From: Scytalidium lignicola
Lineage: Eukaryota; Ascomycota; Leotiomycetes
Reading direction: 5' to 3'
Assembly (NCBI GenBank): GCA_002812745.2
Contig: NCSJ02000030.1
Span: 1-64,000, forward strand
DNA length: 64,000 bases
Every line of letters starts with the position of its first letter. The stretch's first letter is position 1. Of this stretch, positions 9,988 to 20,545 are shown in pieces. The position numbers were made by a program, and so were the translations under genes. The notes beneath the pieces were generated by a model. It ran no database searches. It saw only the letters and a program-made list of their open reading frames with translations, and was not told the origin of the DNA.

Positions 9988-11766
9988 ATGTCGGATCCCG
10001 GAACGATTATAGCTGCTGTTACCATAGCCTATGGTACGGCAATTACGGCTTGGAAATCCTTCCAAGATGCATTAGATTACAATGATCAATCTGCCGACTT
10101 AGTGGTGCGTCTAGAAGTCGAGCGGTTCCGGTTCCAGACTTGGGGCAAAAATGTTGGCCTCAACACAGGAACTTTCGACAAGAACTTATATCCGATCCAT
10201 ACTCTAATTGTTGAGCGCCTGGATCGTATATACAAGTTATTCGAAGTCGCTAGAAATATCAAAAACTCATTTGGACTAGATATATCGGAGGCAACGCAAA
10301 TTCGACCGGATAGAGTTCATAGCATTATATCAGGAATGGCGGCATCTATTCGCTCAATTGGAATTAAGCTGGATATGGAAGGAAAACCGAATGATCCGGC
10401 AGGTTTCTCAAGGAGAGTTAGATGGGCTTTGACCTCCAAATCTAAATTCTCGGATCTCGTTGCGAAGCTCGAATCGCACATTAGCAAACTCAATGAGTTG
10501 CTCACCGAGACACAGAAGAGATCTCTGAACAATGATTGGGAGAAGATTAATATTGTTATTATTGGGAACGTTCCGGAAGAACAGATAGAGTTTGTACAAC
10601 AGGCTTTCGGACAGCAGATTCAAAATGGACCCCCAAACGCGTATGTACATATGGATTCTCTTTTGCAAAAGAAGGCTCTCAAGAAGCCTGGCTTTATCCC
10701 CAGTAGGGCCGCTGCCAGAAGTTTAGAACGTCGTAGATTAGATGAGTTTGAGCTTCCTGAAAATTATTCTACCCTGAATCGATTTCTGGCGCGAGCCAAA
10801 CCAACCGCAGCCGCGTCCACTCTTGGCCCGGATATCTTCTATCTAGAAAAGAAGGAATACCATCGAGATATCTCTCTTCAAGAAAAGACAGCCTTAAAGA
10901 GCCGACTGGATAGGCTCATTCTTCTCCTCAGTTCATCCAAATCCGAAGAATTTCGAGTTTGCCGAGCGGTTGGGTACTGTGAAGATGTCGCATCTTTTTG
11001 TTGGTGGCTGATTTTCAGGTTCCCTTGCTCCTTGGAGGAAGAGAGATTTTTTGAACAGCGAAGTTGCATCCCTTTAAATCTCAACATATTGTTCTCCTTG
11101 AAATTTAAACCAGCACTCGAACAACGCTTTGAACTTGCGTTAAACATTGCAAAAACAATGGCAGAGCTTTACAGCAGTGGATGGATGCACAAGGGTATTC
11201 GAAGTGAGAATGTGCTCTTCCCAACGTTCTATAATCAACAGATCCGTAACTCCAAAGAAAAGTTAGTAGGGCCATTAAATCCCTATATTGCAGGATTTGA
11301 GTACTCTAGGCAAGACTCAGAGGCTGCTACAATTGACAAAGGCAGACAACTTGGGGGTATCGATGCAGCAATCTATCGGCACCCATCTTATCAAGGTGAA
11401 GCTGCTAGTGGATACAAGGTTCAATATGATATATACTCTTTTGGATTGGTCCTAGTTGAAATTGCCTTCTGGGTCCCTCTCATTTCTATCCTTGACGCAA
11501 AACCTCTTCGTGAGACATATGGTGTTCAATTATCATCAAAGACGACCCATTTCCATGAGAAGGAGGCATTAGAGCTACGGGATCGCGTATTGTACCGAGT
11601 TGAAAATGAGATGGCTTTCAGAGTTGGCTCTAAACTTCGTGACGCCGTCAGATGGTGCCTTACATATTCCGAGAGCTCAGACGAGGATGATTGGCATCCC
11701 GCACTGGGATTCCATAACAACGTTATCGTTCCATTGGAAATGTGCTCAGCTCTTGGTGAAATATAG
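9988..11766 (+). CDS. HeLo-domain protein with C-terminal pseudokinase
   Basis: Single 592-residue frame. Residues 1 to about 200 match the fungal prion-inhibition/HeLo fold: a hydrophobic start (GTIIAAVTIAYGTAITAW), then amphipathic helices with the typical ERFRFQTWGKNVGL element. From about 280 the protein is kinase-like but lacks catalytic residues: HRD is H-K-G (401-403), DFG is G-F-E (436-438), and the APE region reads YRHPSYQG. The later YDIYSFGLVLVEIAFW helix is kept. The family is known in filamentous fungi. HeLo domains form membrane-disrupting bundles in HET-S and are related to the four-helix bundle of animal MLKL, which is also fused to a pseudokinase. Inference: a cell-death effector switched by its pseudokinase. 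It sits beside an NLR and other kinase-fold genes. Confidence 0.8.
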   Translation: MSDPGTIIAAVTIAYGTAITAWKSFQDALDYNDQSADLVVRLEVERFRFQTWGKNVGLNTGTFDKNLYPIHTLIVERLDRIYKLFEVARNIKNSFGLDISEATQIRPDRVHSIISGMAASIRSIGIKLDMEGKPNDPAGFSRRVRWALTSKSKFSDLVAKLESHISKLNELLTETQKRSLNNDWEKINIVIIGNVPEEQIEFVQQAFGQQIQNGPPNAYVHMDSLLQKKALKKPGFIPSRAAARSLERRRLDEFELPENYSTLNRFLARAKPTAAASTLGPDIFYLEKKEYHRDISLQEKTALKSRLDRLILLLSSSKSEEFRVCRAVGYCEDVASFCWWLIFRFPCSLEEERFFEQRSCIPLNLNILFSLKFKPALEQRFELALNIAKTMAELYSSGWMHKGIRSENVLFPTFYNQQIRNSKEKLVGPLNPYIAGFEYSRQDSEAATIDKGRQLGGIDAAIYRHPSYQGEAASGYKVQYDIYSFGLVLVEIAFWVPLISILDAKPLRETYGVQLSSKTTHFHEKEALELRDRVLYRVENEMAFRVGSKLRDAVRWCLTYSESSDEDDWHPALGFHNNVIVPLEMCSALGEI

Positions 11767-11987
11767 GCCAAGAAAATTATAGGTATTTGAGGCCCGCGAN
11801 CTTCTTTCCGAAGGAATTGATCAGGCTCCATGAAACTTGCAAAATATTTACGTCATTAAGTGTAATCTGATGGACCAGACCAGTTGTTAAACAGCTACTG
11901 GCTAAGCTCTTTTATGCTGAAGAGAGTTATATTCTCTTCAGTTTTATACGGAACAGTCCGAGGGACCTGTCCAAAGAAAGAGATAAA

Positions 11988-12682
11988 ATGAAATTTCTAA
12001 TATCCATTTTCTCCTGGTTACGATCAATACCTTCCTCGATAACTAGCTTTTCAAGCTCACTCTTTGCATTTGCAGACAGCAGGAGTTCTCCCTCTGAAAC
12101 ACCTGCCGTGGCTAAGACTTGCCGACAATACCTCACAATCCCAAAGCTGGATCAACTTCCTCCAGAACTTATCCTTAACGTTATTAGATTTCTTTCGACA
12201 GAGTCAGTAGCTATACTCTCACTTTCATGTCGATATTTCTACATTTTACTCAAAGGGACTACCGGCGACTACGAGAGTTTCACGATCGTTACCCTCTTCT
12301 CTTACTACTAGAAAAAGATATGCCAAGCTATATCATTTGTTATCCCTGCAAAAAGTTTCACTACACTACCGTCCAAGAAGCTTGTCGATACATTCCAGCT
12401 TCGCGATCTCATGAGGATATGAAATATAGCAATACTAGTTGTTTCTATGATGAAGCTTATTATATCTCCTACTATTTCAGTCCAAATGTCTTTCGTATGG
12501 CAATGAAATGCCATCTGCAAGGGCAACACCAAGACTGTAATCAGCTTCTGAACCTTCTATCGCTAAAAAAACTCAGACTCCATTTACTTTCTACGATTGA
12601 ATGGAATTACTCATTAGTCAAGATCCGTGAAGATAGCCCCTCATTCGTCAACAAAGCATATGTACTCCAGCTCCAACTCTGA
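11988..12682 (+). pseudogene. F-box protein gene, frameshifted
   Basis: An ATG frame at 11988 encodes an F-box (LDQLPPELILNVIRFLS, LSCRYFY). It then leaves the family pattern near 12245, while another frame continues with RDYRRLREFHDRYPLLLLLEKDMP and the CYPCKKFH motif of a large fungal F-box family, ending at 12682. The two pieces would be one protein across a single-base shift at about 12240-12255, which no intron there explains. Family members are usually longer; a weak trace (AICAHMEI) lies after the stop near 12715. F-box proteins are SCF ubiquitin-ligase adaptors. It is either a decaying gene or a one-base sequence error. Confidence 0.6.
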
Positions 12683-12921
12683 AAAGCCTAACAGATCCTA
12701 ATCTAATATGGTATAAGGCCATATGTGCTCACATGGAAATAACACAATATGGTTTGGAAGACTTTGCATGCATAGAGACAGTCTCTTATAATCGGATAGG
12801 ATGGCTGAACCCGCCGGGGATGGGAAAGATTGAGGGAAGGAATGATGGATTATTATAATGTCTATTTTGCCATACTGAGCTCAGAGTTGATTACAAAAAG
12901 CTTAGCAATGAACGCACTTCT

Positions 12922-13326
12922 ATGTTTTGCACAATATGGCGAAACCTTGGGGAAGGTAAATCATATCTGGATCCGCAGTGGCAGAACCATCTTGAATCCC
13001 AAGGTAGGCCACACGTTAGGCTACACGTTAACTTTAAACCTGGGGCCATCTGTTCTGCATTTGAGGAGGACGACTTCAAGTTCGATTCTCTCATAAGCTC
13101 TTCGGAGGAAGAAGATTTAGTCAAAATAGACAAATCGTTATATCTAAACTATACAGATGGAGCAAAGAAAGCTCTTGACAGATTTTTTACCCAAAGGGGG
13201 ACGGAGTATGTGGGCTCTAAGGATCTGTGCAAGTTATACAAGGAATCTAGCGAGGATCATGCACAAAATGCTGGTGATTCTTTCAATAGGCTTTGCAGAG
13301 CACTGATATATTGGATCTGGAAATGA
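12922..13326 (+). pseudogene. Unrecognised coding fragment, probably a relic
   Basis: A 134-residue open frame with an acidic serine-rich middle (SSSEEEDLVKID) and a segment DGAKKALDRFFTQRG. I do not recognise the family. Its 3' part, from 13225, recurs in diverged form at 14088, where the frame is broken. Being next to a broken F-box gene and inside a duplicated, AT-rich stretch, it is more likely a gene remnant than an intact gene, though a short real protein or last exon is possible. Confidence 0.25.
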
Positions 13327-13406
13327 GACTGGTGATAGATATATCGCCCAAAACATCTTCCAATATCAATTCTCAACCTAAACTTTACTTGTATATTTGT
13401 GCCCAT
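13225..13406 (+). repeat. Direct duplication, copy A
   Basis: About 180 bp sharing several blocks in the same order with 14088..14258: TGCAAGTT(A/G)TACAA, ATAGGCTTTGCAG, CTGGTGATA, TCTCAATTCTCAAC-type and CTGTATATTT-type blocks. It overlaps the 3' end of the 12922-13326 frame. Confidence 0.6.
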
Positions 13407-13408
13407 AG

Positions 13409-13597
13409 GGGTCAGATACGACATACGCGGCAGGGACGACGAAAGACGAACTCCATCGGAAGCACCTCACCACTGGAGACTATTCAGGTTGTTGGGACAA
13501 CCTTATTTCCAAAGGAGTCAATGTCCACGACGGCCTAACCATCTATCGAGTGCGCGGTGCTGGCGGTAGAGTCAAGAGGTGTTGGCGGCATGCTTGA
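13409..13597 (+). pseudogene. Unrecognised C-terminal coding relic
   Basis: One frame reads about 60 residues with protein-like composition (HLTTGDYSGCWDNL, GVNVHDGLTIYRV, RVKRCWRHA) and then a stop at 13595-13597. CATAG just before 13409 could be an intron acceptor, making this a last exon, but no matching upstream exon is visible. Family unknown. I infer the tail of a lost or transposed gene. Confidence 0.3.
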
Positions 13598-14676
13598 GGA
13601 AGACTTCGCGGATGGAGCTGCTGTTGGACCAACCCATGTGGGATCGCTGATCCAGAATATGGACGGGTAGAAGTGAGAGGAGACTGTGGTTGAGCCCGGG
13701 AGGGGGAGGCACTCATGATTATAGACTCGCTGTCAACAGAAGCCATAGTCTTGTGGCTCCTGCTAATGATGGAATAAAAACAGACTCGAATCTTAGAGAA
13801 ATGGTCCAGTCGAAATTTGGACATTTGGCTTAATATTCATCTGTGGCTTCATGTCGTGGGATGAATCAGGATGGTACTACATACTAAGGGGGTTTTGGAA
13901 GGGATGGAGTCTAGAAGAACAAGCGACTTTNAAAAAAAAAGGGGGGGTGGTCGCTAATAGATGGCAGGCGAGTAACATCTCCACTTCAACTTAACTGTGT
14001 TCAAATCTTGAAAATTCAATGTGTTTAACCAACTGGCGATCCTTATGTTATTGAAGTTATTAAAAGTTTCAAAGATTTGTCTTAAAACTGCAAGTTGTAC
14101 AATGAAGGTAGCGGTGAAAGCCATATTATTCGATAGGCTTTGCAGGACATGGCTAGAGCACTTTGGTTTTAAAACGAGTCTGGTGATATATATTTTCAAC
14201 CAGATCTGCTTCTGATCTCAATTCTCAACTTAATGTTTAACTGTATATTTACATATTTACCTCCAGAGCGTTCCATTAGAAAAAGTAATACACATAGATA
14301 TCAATATACCTGTAGTATTCTGTCAATTCCATGTGAATTGCGTGCCACGTCTATGTTTAGGTAATCAAAAGTGCAACTTAGAATATCACAATTTTGCATA
14401 AGTGCAATTTCTGTGGTTCTATGGTATCGATGGCATTAACAAGCAATGTTCCTATTTTTAACAAGATATTCCTTATCGGACGTGATGGTGGGGTTTAGGT
14501 TTAACGATAAGCAGCTTGCATTAGATGCCTCAGGCACGGAACTCGATCATGCGGTCATTATTTAACATGAAATCAACAATGATCAACACCGAGTGCTTTG
14601 TCCTCCTTAGGGAAGATTATGAGAATCACATATCCAGCATGCTATCTGCTACCACCAGCAGTGTGCTTGAATTACA
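13598..14676. other. Gene-poor spacer with duplicated block
   Basis: No supported gene. It holds an A9/G7 homopolymer run with an N near 13931, and copy B of the duplication (14088-14258). A minus-strand 93-codon frame at 13824-13543 has no recognisable content. The last few hundred bases must contain the IKS1 promoter. Confidence 0.4.
14088..14258 (+). repeat. Direct duplication, copy B
   Basis: Diverged copy of 13225..13406, about 860 bp downstream, with an 11-bp insertion after the shared GGCTTTGCAG block. The frame open in copy A is closed here. Confidence 0.6.
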
Positions 14677-16996
14677 ATGTCTCTTGTCCCCTATTCGTCG
14701 CGCGATAGTCACAATGACGTCGTATTGTAAGTCTACACAGATCGAGTCCTAAATGGAAACTCCATGCAGTTCCGTTGCATAAGCTCTCAATTGATATGGA
14801 TGCTAATGAAACTTCATCTAGACGCCATGATGATGCCGTAGTTATTCGTGATCCCCAAACACAACAGTTAATCCTTCGTGGTGCGTCACAGAAGCTTTCA
14901 CTCCCCGCCGACTGTCCCACTTGCCACCGACCATTGCGAAATTCTTCACCAGAGCGTCAGCCCTCGCCACAGCGCCATGACTCTATTCCGACTCCGTTTA
15001 TCAGTCCTAAATACTTTCGCATGCTACAGGATGTGCATGATGGTGGTGGTAGTGAGAATCCTCCTTCGAGTCCAATTCGTAGGCTTGTCGAGCCTGTGCC
15101 TTCACTCTCGTCGGGAGCCAGTACCGCAAGCTCTACAGCAGAAGCTGAGTTCATTGCTAGCGCTCCGGTACCAGGTGCTAGCACCCATAATATCCGCAAA
15201 GATGCCTTTAGTCCCAATTATTTCAAACGATTCTTTATTGTTGAGAAGGAACTTGGGAGGGGTGGTAAAGGAGTTGTGATGTTGGTGAGACATGAACTGG
15301 ATCGAGTGTCACTAGGTATATTGGGTTTCTGAGAAATCATTATGGCTAGACACTGATATAGACACAGGGGAATTTGCCTGCAAGAGGGTACCGGTTGGTG
15401 ATGATCATGCATGGCTAGAAAAAGGTACGAATCTTGCTATTGTTATACGAGTATGGTTAACTAAGTTGCGTAGTTCTTGTTGAGGTTCAATTACTCCAAG
15501 GTCTATCTCACCCGAACTTAGTATCGTATCGCCATGTCTGGCTTGAAGATGTACAGCTAAATCGCTTTGGCCCGTCGGTTCCGTGTGCATATATCCTTCA
15601 ACAGTATTGCAATTCGGGTGATCTGCTCCATTACATTATTGGCTCCAGATCCACTCAAGCTAATGCAAAAGAAATACTGAAGGAGAAAATACGCAGGAGA
15701 TCAAAAGGACAAACCGAACGCCCGCTAGCCGATTCAATACAAAGGAAGCTATCATTCGAGGAAATCTATTCATTCTTCAAGGACATTACGTCTGGACTGG
15801 CACATCTCCACGAGTCCAACTATATCCACCGTGATCTCAAGCCAAGTAACTGCCTTCTGCATCGTGACGGCGGTGATCTACGATGTTTGATCAGTGACTT
15901 TGGCGAAGTGCAACCAGAAAATGTCGTGCGAAACTCAACTGGTGCTACTGGTACGATCTCTTACTGTGCTCCCGAGGTCCTGAAACTGGATGCCTCTGGT
16001 CGGTATGGAAACTTCACGACGAAGTCCGATATTTTCAGTCTCGGAATGATTCTTTACTTTATGTGCTTCGGAAGATTGCCTTATAAGAGTGCTGGTGCTA
16101 TCCAAGAAGAATTTGAGGACATGGATGCGTTGAGGGCTGAGATTAGTTCTTGGTCAGGTTTCCAGTATGAACGACGGGAGCGACCAGAACTGCCAAACCA
16201 GCTCTATGACTTTTTGAAAAGATTGTTGTCTATCGATCCTGTTGACCGGCCAAGTGCGCCTGATATCCTTCAAGCTATCCGTGGGGAGAAGGTTTTTGAT
16301 AAACCCCCAAGGGCAACTCGGAATGGAAGTATGAGTGGGGGTGTCAGCGGCCGAAGGATCCAACCTCTTGATTCTCCTATGCCACCGTTAACCCCAATGA
16401 AAGGTACATTCTTCATTTCTTCTTCTTTACAGAGTAACTAATTTCATACAGAACAAAAGAGAGTCTCGTCTGCTGCCTACCTTGAGGACGCTCCCTCTGA
16501 TTCTTCTCCAAGTCAATCAATGTCGCCAAACTTTCCGCATACGCTAGATTCTGAACATCCTCACGGCAACGGCAACCTTGGAGTTGAAGATGATAAACTA
16601 CCGCTCCTCATGCCGCCGCCCACAACTTGGATGTCTGATGTCCGACACAGCTTGAATGTCTACAACCACTATGCCATCTCCTGGGCAACACTGAACTGGG
16701 AGTCCCTATCAATACTTGTTAGGCTACTCATTTTCTTTGCTAAAGTTGTCTCGATTACCAGGCCATGCTCTCCAGGGTCACCGAAAGAAGTAATTTGGTA
16801 TCCTATCTTTGGAATTGCCGCCCTAGAACTTGCACTGGGATCGAAATTGCGTTGGGCGGTTGTTGTATTCATTGCTGTCCTTCACGTTGTAATTCTTAGC
16901 ACCATCATGAACGTCTGGGAGCTATGTGTTCCTACGCCGACCAGGCGGTGGATTCATGAAAACGATATGGGGTACCAGACTGGTATTCACTACTAA
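14677..16996 (+). CDS. IKS1: IKS1-type serine/threonine kinase
   Basis: Five exons: 14677..14726, 14822..15315, 15368..15424, 15474..16403, 16452..16996; 2076 nt, 691 residues. The first exon (MSLVPYSSRDSHNDVV) splices at GTAAGT to an acceptor at ATCTAG, giving the continuous VVLRHDDAVVIRDP. Features in order: CPTCHRPL pair near residue 55, FISPKYFRMLQ, a Ser-rich linker, then the kinase with LGRGGKGVVML, FACKR lysine, IHRDLKPSN, SDFGE and APEVL. After a Ser/Pro-rich tail come two or three membrane helices near the C-terminus (LVRLLIFFAKVV, WYPIFGIAALELA, VVVFIAVLHVVIL). The same kinase plus C-terminal membrane layout marks yeast Iks1, whose substrates are poorly known. All catalytic residues are present. 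Confidence 0.92.
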
Positions 16997-18460
16997 ATAC
17001 TCTCCTTTGTTGGGCGGCTGGTGTTTTTAGGCATCTGCATGTTAGCATGGTATGTTTTAGCATGGTTTGGTATGGCATCAATGGTTTTAGCGGCTCCTGA
17101 AAAGTTTTTATTTTTACCAGTTTTGGGATGTGACGACGGATGTTAAGAGACATCGGATGACTAGGCTGATTGAAATGAACCATGATTCAATGGGTAATAT
17201 TATGTGGACTTGGGAGGGGACTTGGACCCACGGAGATACATTAATGCTCCTGGATGGTCTGGATATTAATCAACTCTTGTCAATGAGCAGCTATATAGGG
17301 TTTACCATGCAGCGCACCAAGTTTAAGCTGCTTGAATTTTATTTTGGCATTTGATTGAGATATGAGCTGTTGAGCGCGCTATTTTGACCTTCGAGAGTTA
17401 AGTCTTTAGGTGACTCCTAGATTTTTGCATCTATTGTTAAAGTATTATGGCTCTGTATCATCTCATTAGTGAGTTCAGTTGGTTTGCGCTTTGTCTCCTT
17501 TTACAGTTGTGTTTTTACATTTGTTTTGCTAGTATAGTTGATACTGGGTGGCTTTGATGAAGTACTCTCATCACCACGCGTCGAAATTTTAGTAGCGGGT
17601 TTGTCGGATTCCAACCAACACTTGTTCGACGCCATAGATAAGACTTCCTGACGCACTAATAATTTCGGCTCAACCACCTTCCCAAGACAGATTAGACGCA
17701 ATTAGACAGATGGATGCATTTGTTTATTTGTTTGTCAAAACCATCGCTTTCGATTTCTTCTTTCCTTCCAAGCAGCAAGCCCCGAGATAAGGATGCATGA
17801 GGAATGCGCGGATCCGCCCCAGTCGACGAGGAATAGAGCTCCAGGCACAGGTACCAGGCACGGAGGACGCCGATCCACACGAGGAATTCTCTGCCCCTCT
17901 CTTCCCTCCGCAGACTTTTGTTTACGATAGCGTGCGACGATGCTACCGCTCAAGCAATCGGTCTCCATATCGAAAGAAGTTCTTCTTCTCCTTCTCCACA
18001 GAATACAATCCTTCTCTCCACCGTCCTCCCAAGTCAGGAAGGTGGTTGAGTCTTGCTTGTTGCCTTACGTCCCTATTCTCCGTTCCTGCATGTCTAGTGC
18101 TCTATCCATTCAGTAGTCGTATGGAGAAAGCTGGCACTTGGGATGCTATCGAATGGAAAGAGAGCTAATTAGGAAGAAAGCTACAGCAGATAGAGGACCA
18201 GGGCACGGCATCCCCGCTGGCATCCGTCGATCTTCTAGCAGGCATTGTTCTGTAGGCACAGGGGACTTGATCTCCGAGCCTAAACAAGTTCAGTTCTATT
18301 AGGTTACTTGCTTTTTTTAAATCTTCTGGTAAGTTGCTAAGGTAGGCGCAATTTCAATTTATATAGCTAAGATAGCTCCTCCGCGCAACGATCACTCTGT
18401 CCATCGTTGTCGATCGCGGTAGACTAGGTTGCTTTTCCTACCGTAGTCCAATTGACAAAG
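16997..18460. other. Intergenic region IKS1 - NUP permease
   Basis: 1464 bp with no supported gene. The first part is presumably the IKS1 3' UTR (repeated TTAGCATGG-type words near 17030-17090). A 74-codon frame at 17130 has no recognisable content. The right part should hold the permease promoter. Confidence 0.4.
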
Positions 18461-19815
18461 ATGCGTTTCTCTGCTTGTCTGGGCCTTTTGGCCGCTACCG
18501 CCCTTGTGTCGGCTTCCCCAGTCCAAGAGAGAGATGAGGAGAATACTGTAGTGGTGGTGACCAACAAGGTCGTGGTGGTTGAGGACTGCTCCAAGAAGAT
18601 TGCACCCAAGGTCTTCATTATCTCCATGGTTCGTTGCCAGCCCCAATTATTACCTTGCAATCGACAGCTAATTCCAGGCAGTTCGACCCAGAAGCTGACA
18701 TCTGGTACTCGAATGCACACACCAAGGGATCCATTGGCAACTTGCTAGCCAAGAACATCACCGTCCCTGGCTTCTCTCCTCTTTTCCCTCAAGCACATTG
18801 CCTGGAAGATGGCTCTGTCTGCCAACTGACAACCGGCGAATCTGAGATCAATGCTGCCACCACAATCAACTCCCTCGTTCTATCTCCTCTCTTCGACCTC
18901 ACAAAGACCTACTTCCTCATTGCTGGTATTGCAGGAATCAGCCCCAAGCACGGCACAATTGGCGGAGTTGCCATCTCCAAATTTGCCATCCAAGTTGCCC
19001 TCCAGTACGAATTTGATGCGCGCTCTATTCCGTCTAACTTCTCCACCGGCTATGTTCCTTTAGGCTCTACTTCGCCAGACGAATATCCCCAAAACATTTA
19101 CGGAACCGAAGTCTTCGAGGTAAACGAAGCTCTTCGTGACATTGCTGTAGCGTGGGCAAAGACAGCTAAGCTCAACGACTCCGACACGGCCATTGCCTAC
19201 CGCAAGAACTACGCCTCTACGGCTGACGGAGCTAATCCTGCAATCTATGCCGCCGGAACTCAAAAACCTGGCATTTACACCTGCGACGTTGCGACTTCAG
19301 ATGTCTACTACAGCGGTACGCTCCTTGGTGAAGCCTTTGAGAACACAACCACTCTCTTCACGAACGGCTCAGCGACATACTGCATGACTGCCCAGGAAGA
19401 TAATGCTACTCTCGAGGCCCTGCTACGTGCCGCGCTCCACAAGACCGTCGACTTCTCCCGCGTCATCGTTATGCGCACCGCCTCCAACTTCGACCGTCCA
19501 TACCCAGGACTCAGTGACATTGATGCCTTGTTCTACATCACATCAGGTGGATTCACTCCTTCTCTCGCTAACCTTTACATTGCTGGTACACCCATCATCA
19601 AGGGCATTTTGGAGAACTGGGAGAAGACTTTCGAAAAGGGAATCAAGCCTAAGAATTATATTGGCGATATCTTTGGCACGCTAGGTGGTGAGCCGGATTT
19701 CGGCCCTGGAAGTGTGTTTGGTGGTAAACCAGCCACGGTTGAGGATGTTGAGATTCAGTTGAGAAAGAGGACGTTGGCAAAGAGGGGGTTGGGGAAGATG
19801 AGTATGTTTATGTAG
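18461..19815 (+). CDS. Purine nucleoside permease (NUP family), secreted/membrane
   Basis: Exons 18461..18628 and 18682..19815, 433 residues; the 53-bp intron has donor GTTCGT and acceptor GGCAG. A signal peptide (MRFSACLGLLAATALVSASP) is followed by KVFIISM - FDPEADIWY, the usual opening of NUP proteins. Other family signatures: TTGESEINAATT, YFLIAGIAGISP, GTIGGVAISKFAIQVALQYE, MRTASNFDRPYPG. NUP (PF06516) was described from Candida albicans as a nucleoside permease, but the fold is nucleoside-phosphorylase-like, so enzymatic activity on nucleosides is possible. Several N-glycosylation sites fit secretion. It ends in a Lys/Arg-rich tail. Confidence 0.9.
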
Positions 19816-20545
19816 TAGATACACATCCCTTGGGTTTCGGGGCAATTTATATTAGCTAATGTAGTTATATAATGAATATGTTATTCCCTCTTGAGATATC
19901 GTTGGATTTATAGTGAACAAGGAATAATTGCAAGTGACTTTCTTTAAGAGTTGGAGGTTCTCATAAGGTACATCTTGTTAAAAAAAACAATCTTGCTGAT
20001 GGCTGAACGTGCACTGCCTAACATCCTAGGCCATTCTGCAAGTGTTAAACTCAGCGGCGTCGGTACCACCAAAAGGTGCATATAAGTCAATGTGTGACTA
20101 CTAACGATTCCTCCCACTCGCAACGCTCTGTAAACTGAGTGCACATGCATGCTGTAGAGGACAATGCAGCCCGACACTGAGAAACTTATTCAGGCAACTG
20201 GAAATCCCAAAGGGCTGAAAGAGAACATTCAGAGAAGCTCACCTAGTTTCTTTTCTTACCTTAATTACACTTTCCTGACGATGTTCCAACAATCAGTGGT
20301 ATCATAATCACTGAAGCATAGAGATAATAATCAGAATCTCAACGGAGATGGTAGTAATGAAGAGATGTACGGGCATCTGAACTAAGTTTACAAAGTAACA
20401 ATCCCTGATTGGACCGAGATTTTGGGTAGAAATCGGGATCCGGTTGAATTATGTTCCGGAAACGTCAGGCCAGACGCGGACCTTGAATCTTTCAATGAAC
20501 CTCACCAACAACGATGGTCAAAGTCGTCGTCCAGACATCCACGAA
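19816..20545. other. Intergenic region NUP - COX10
   Basis: About 730 bp. No gene seen except a possible upstream in-frame extension of COX10 from the ATG at 20444. Confidence 0.4.

Noticed and set aside
13543..13824. 93-codon minus frame (MASVDSES...)
   Set aside because: Overlaps the plus-strand relic and ends without any recognisable domain.
17130..17354. 74-codon plus frame after IKS1
   Set aside because: Lies in the likely 3' UTR, has no recognisable family and no promoter space.
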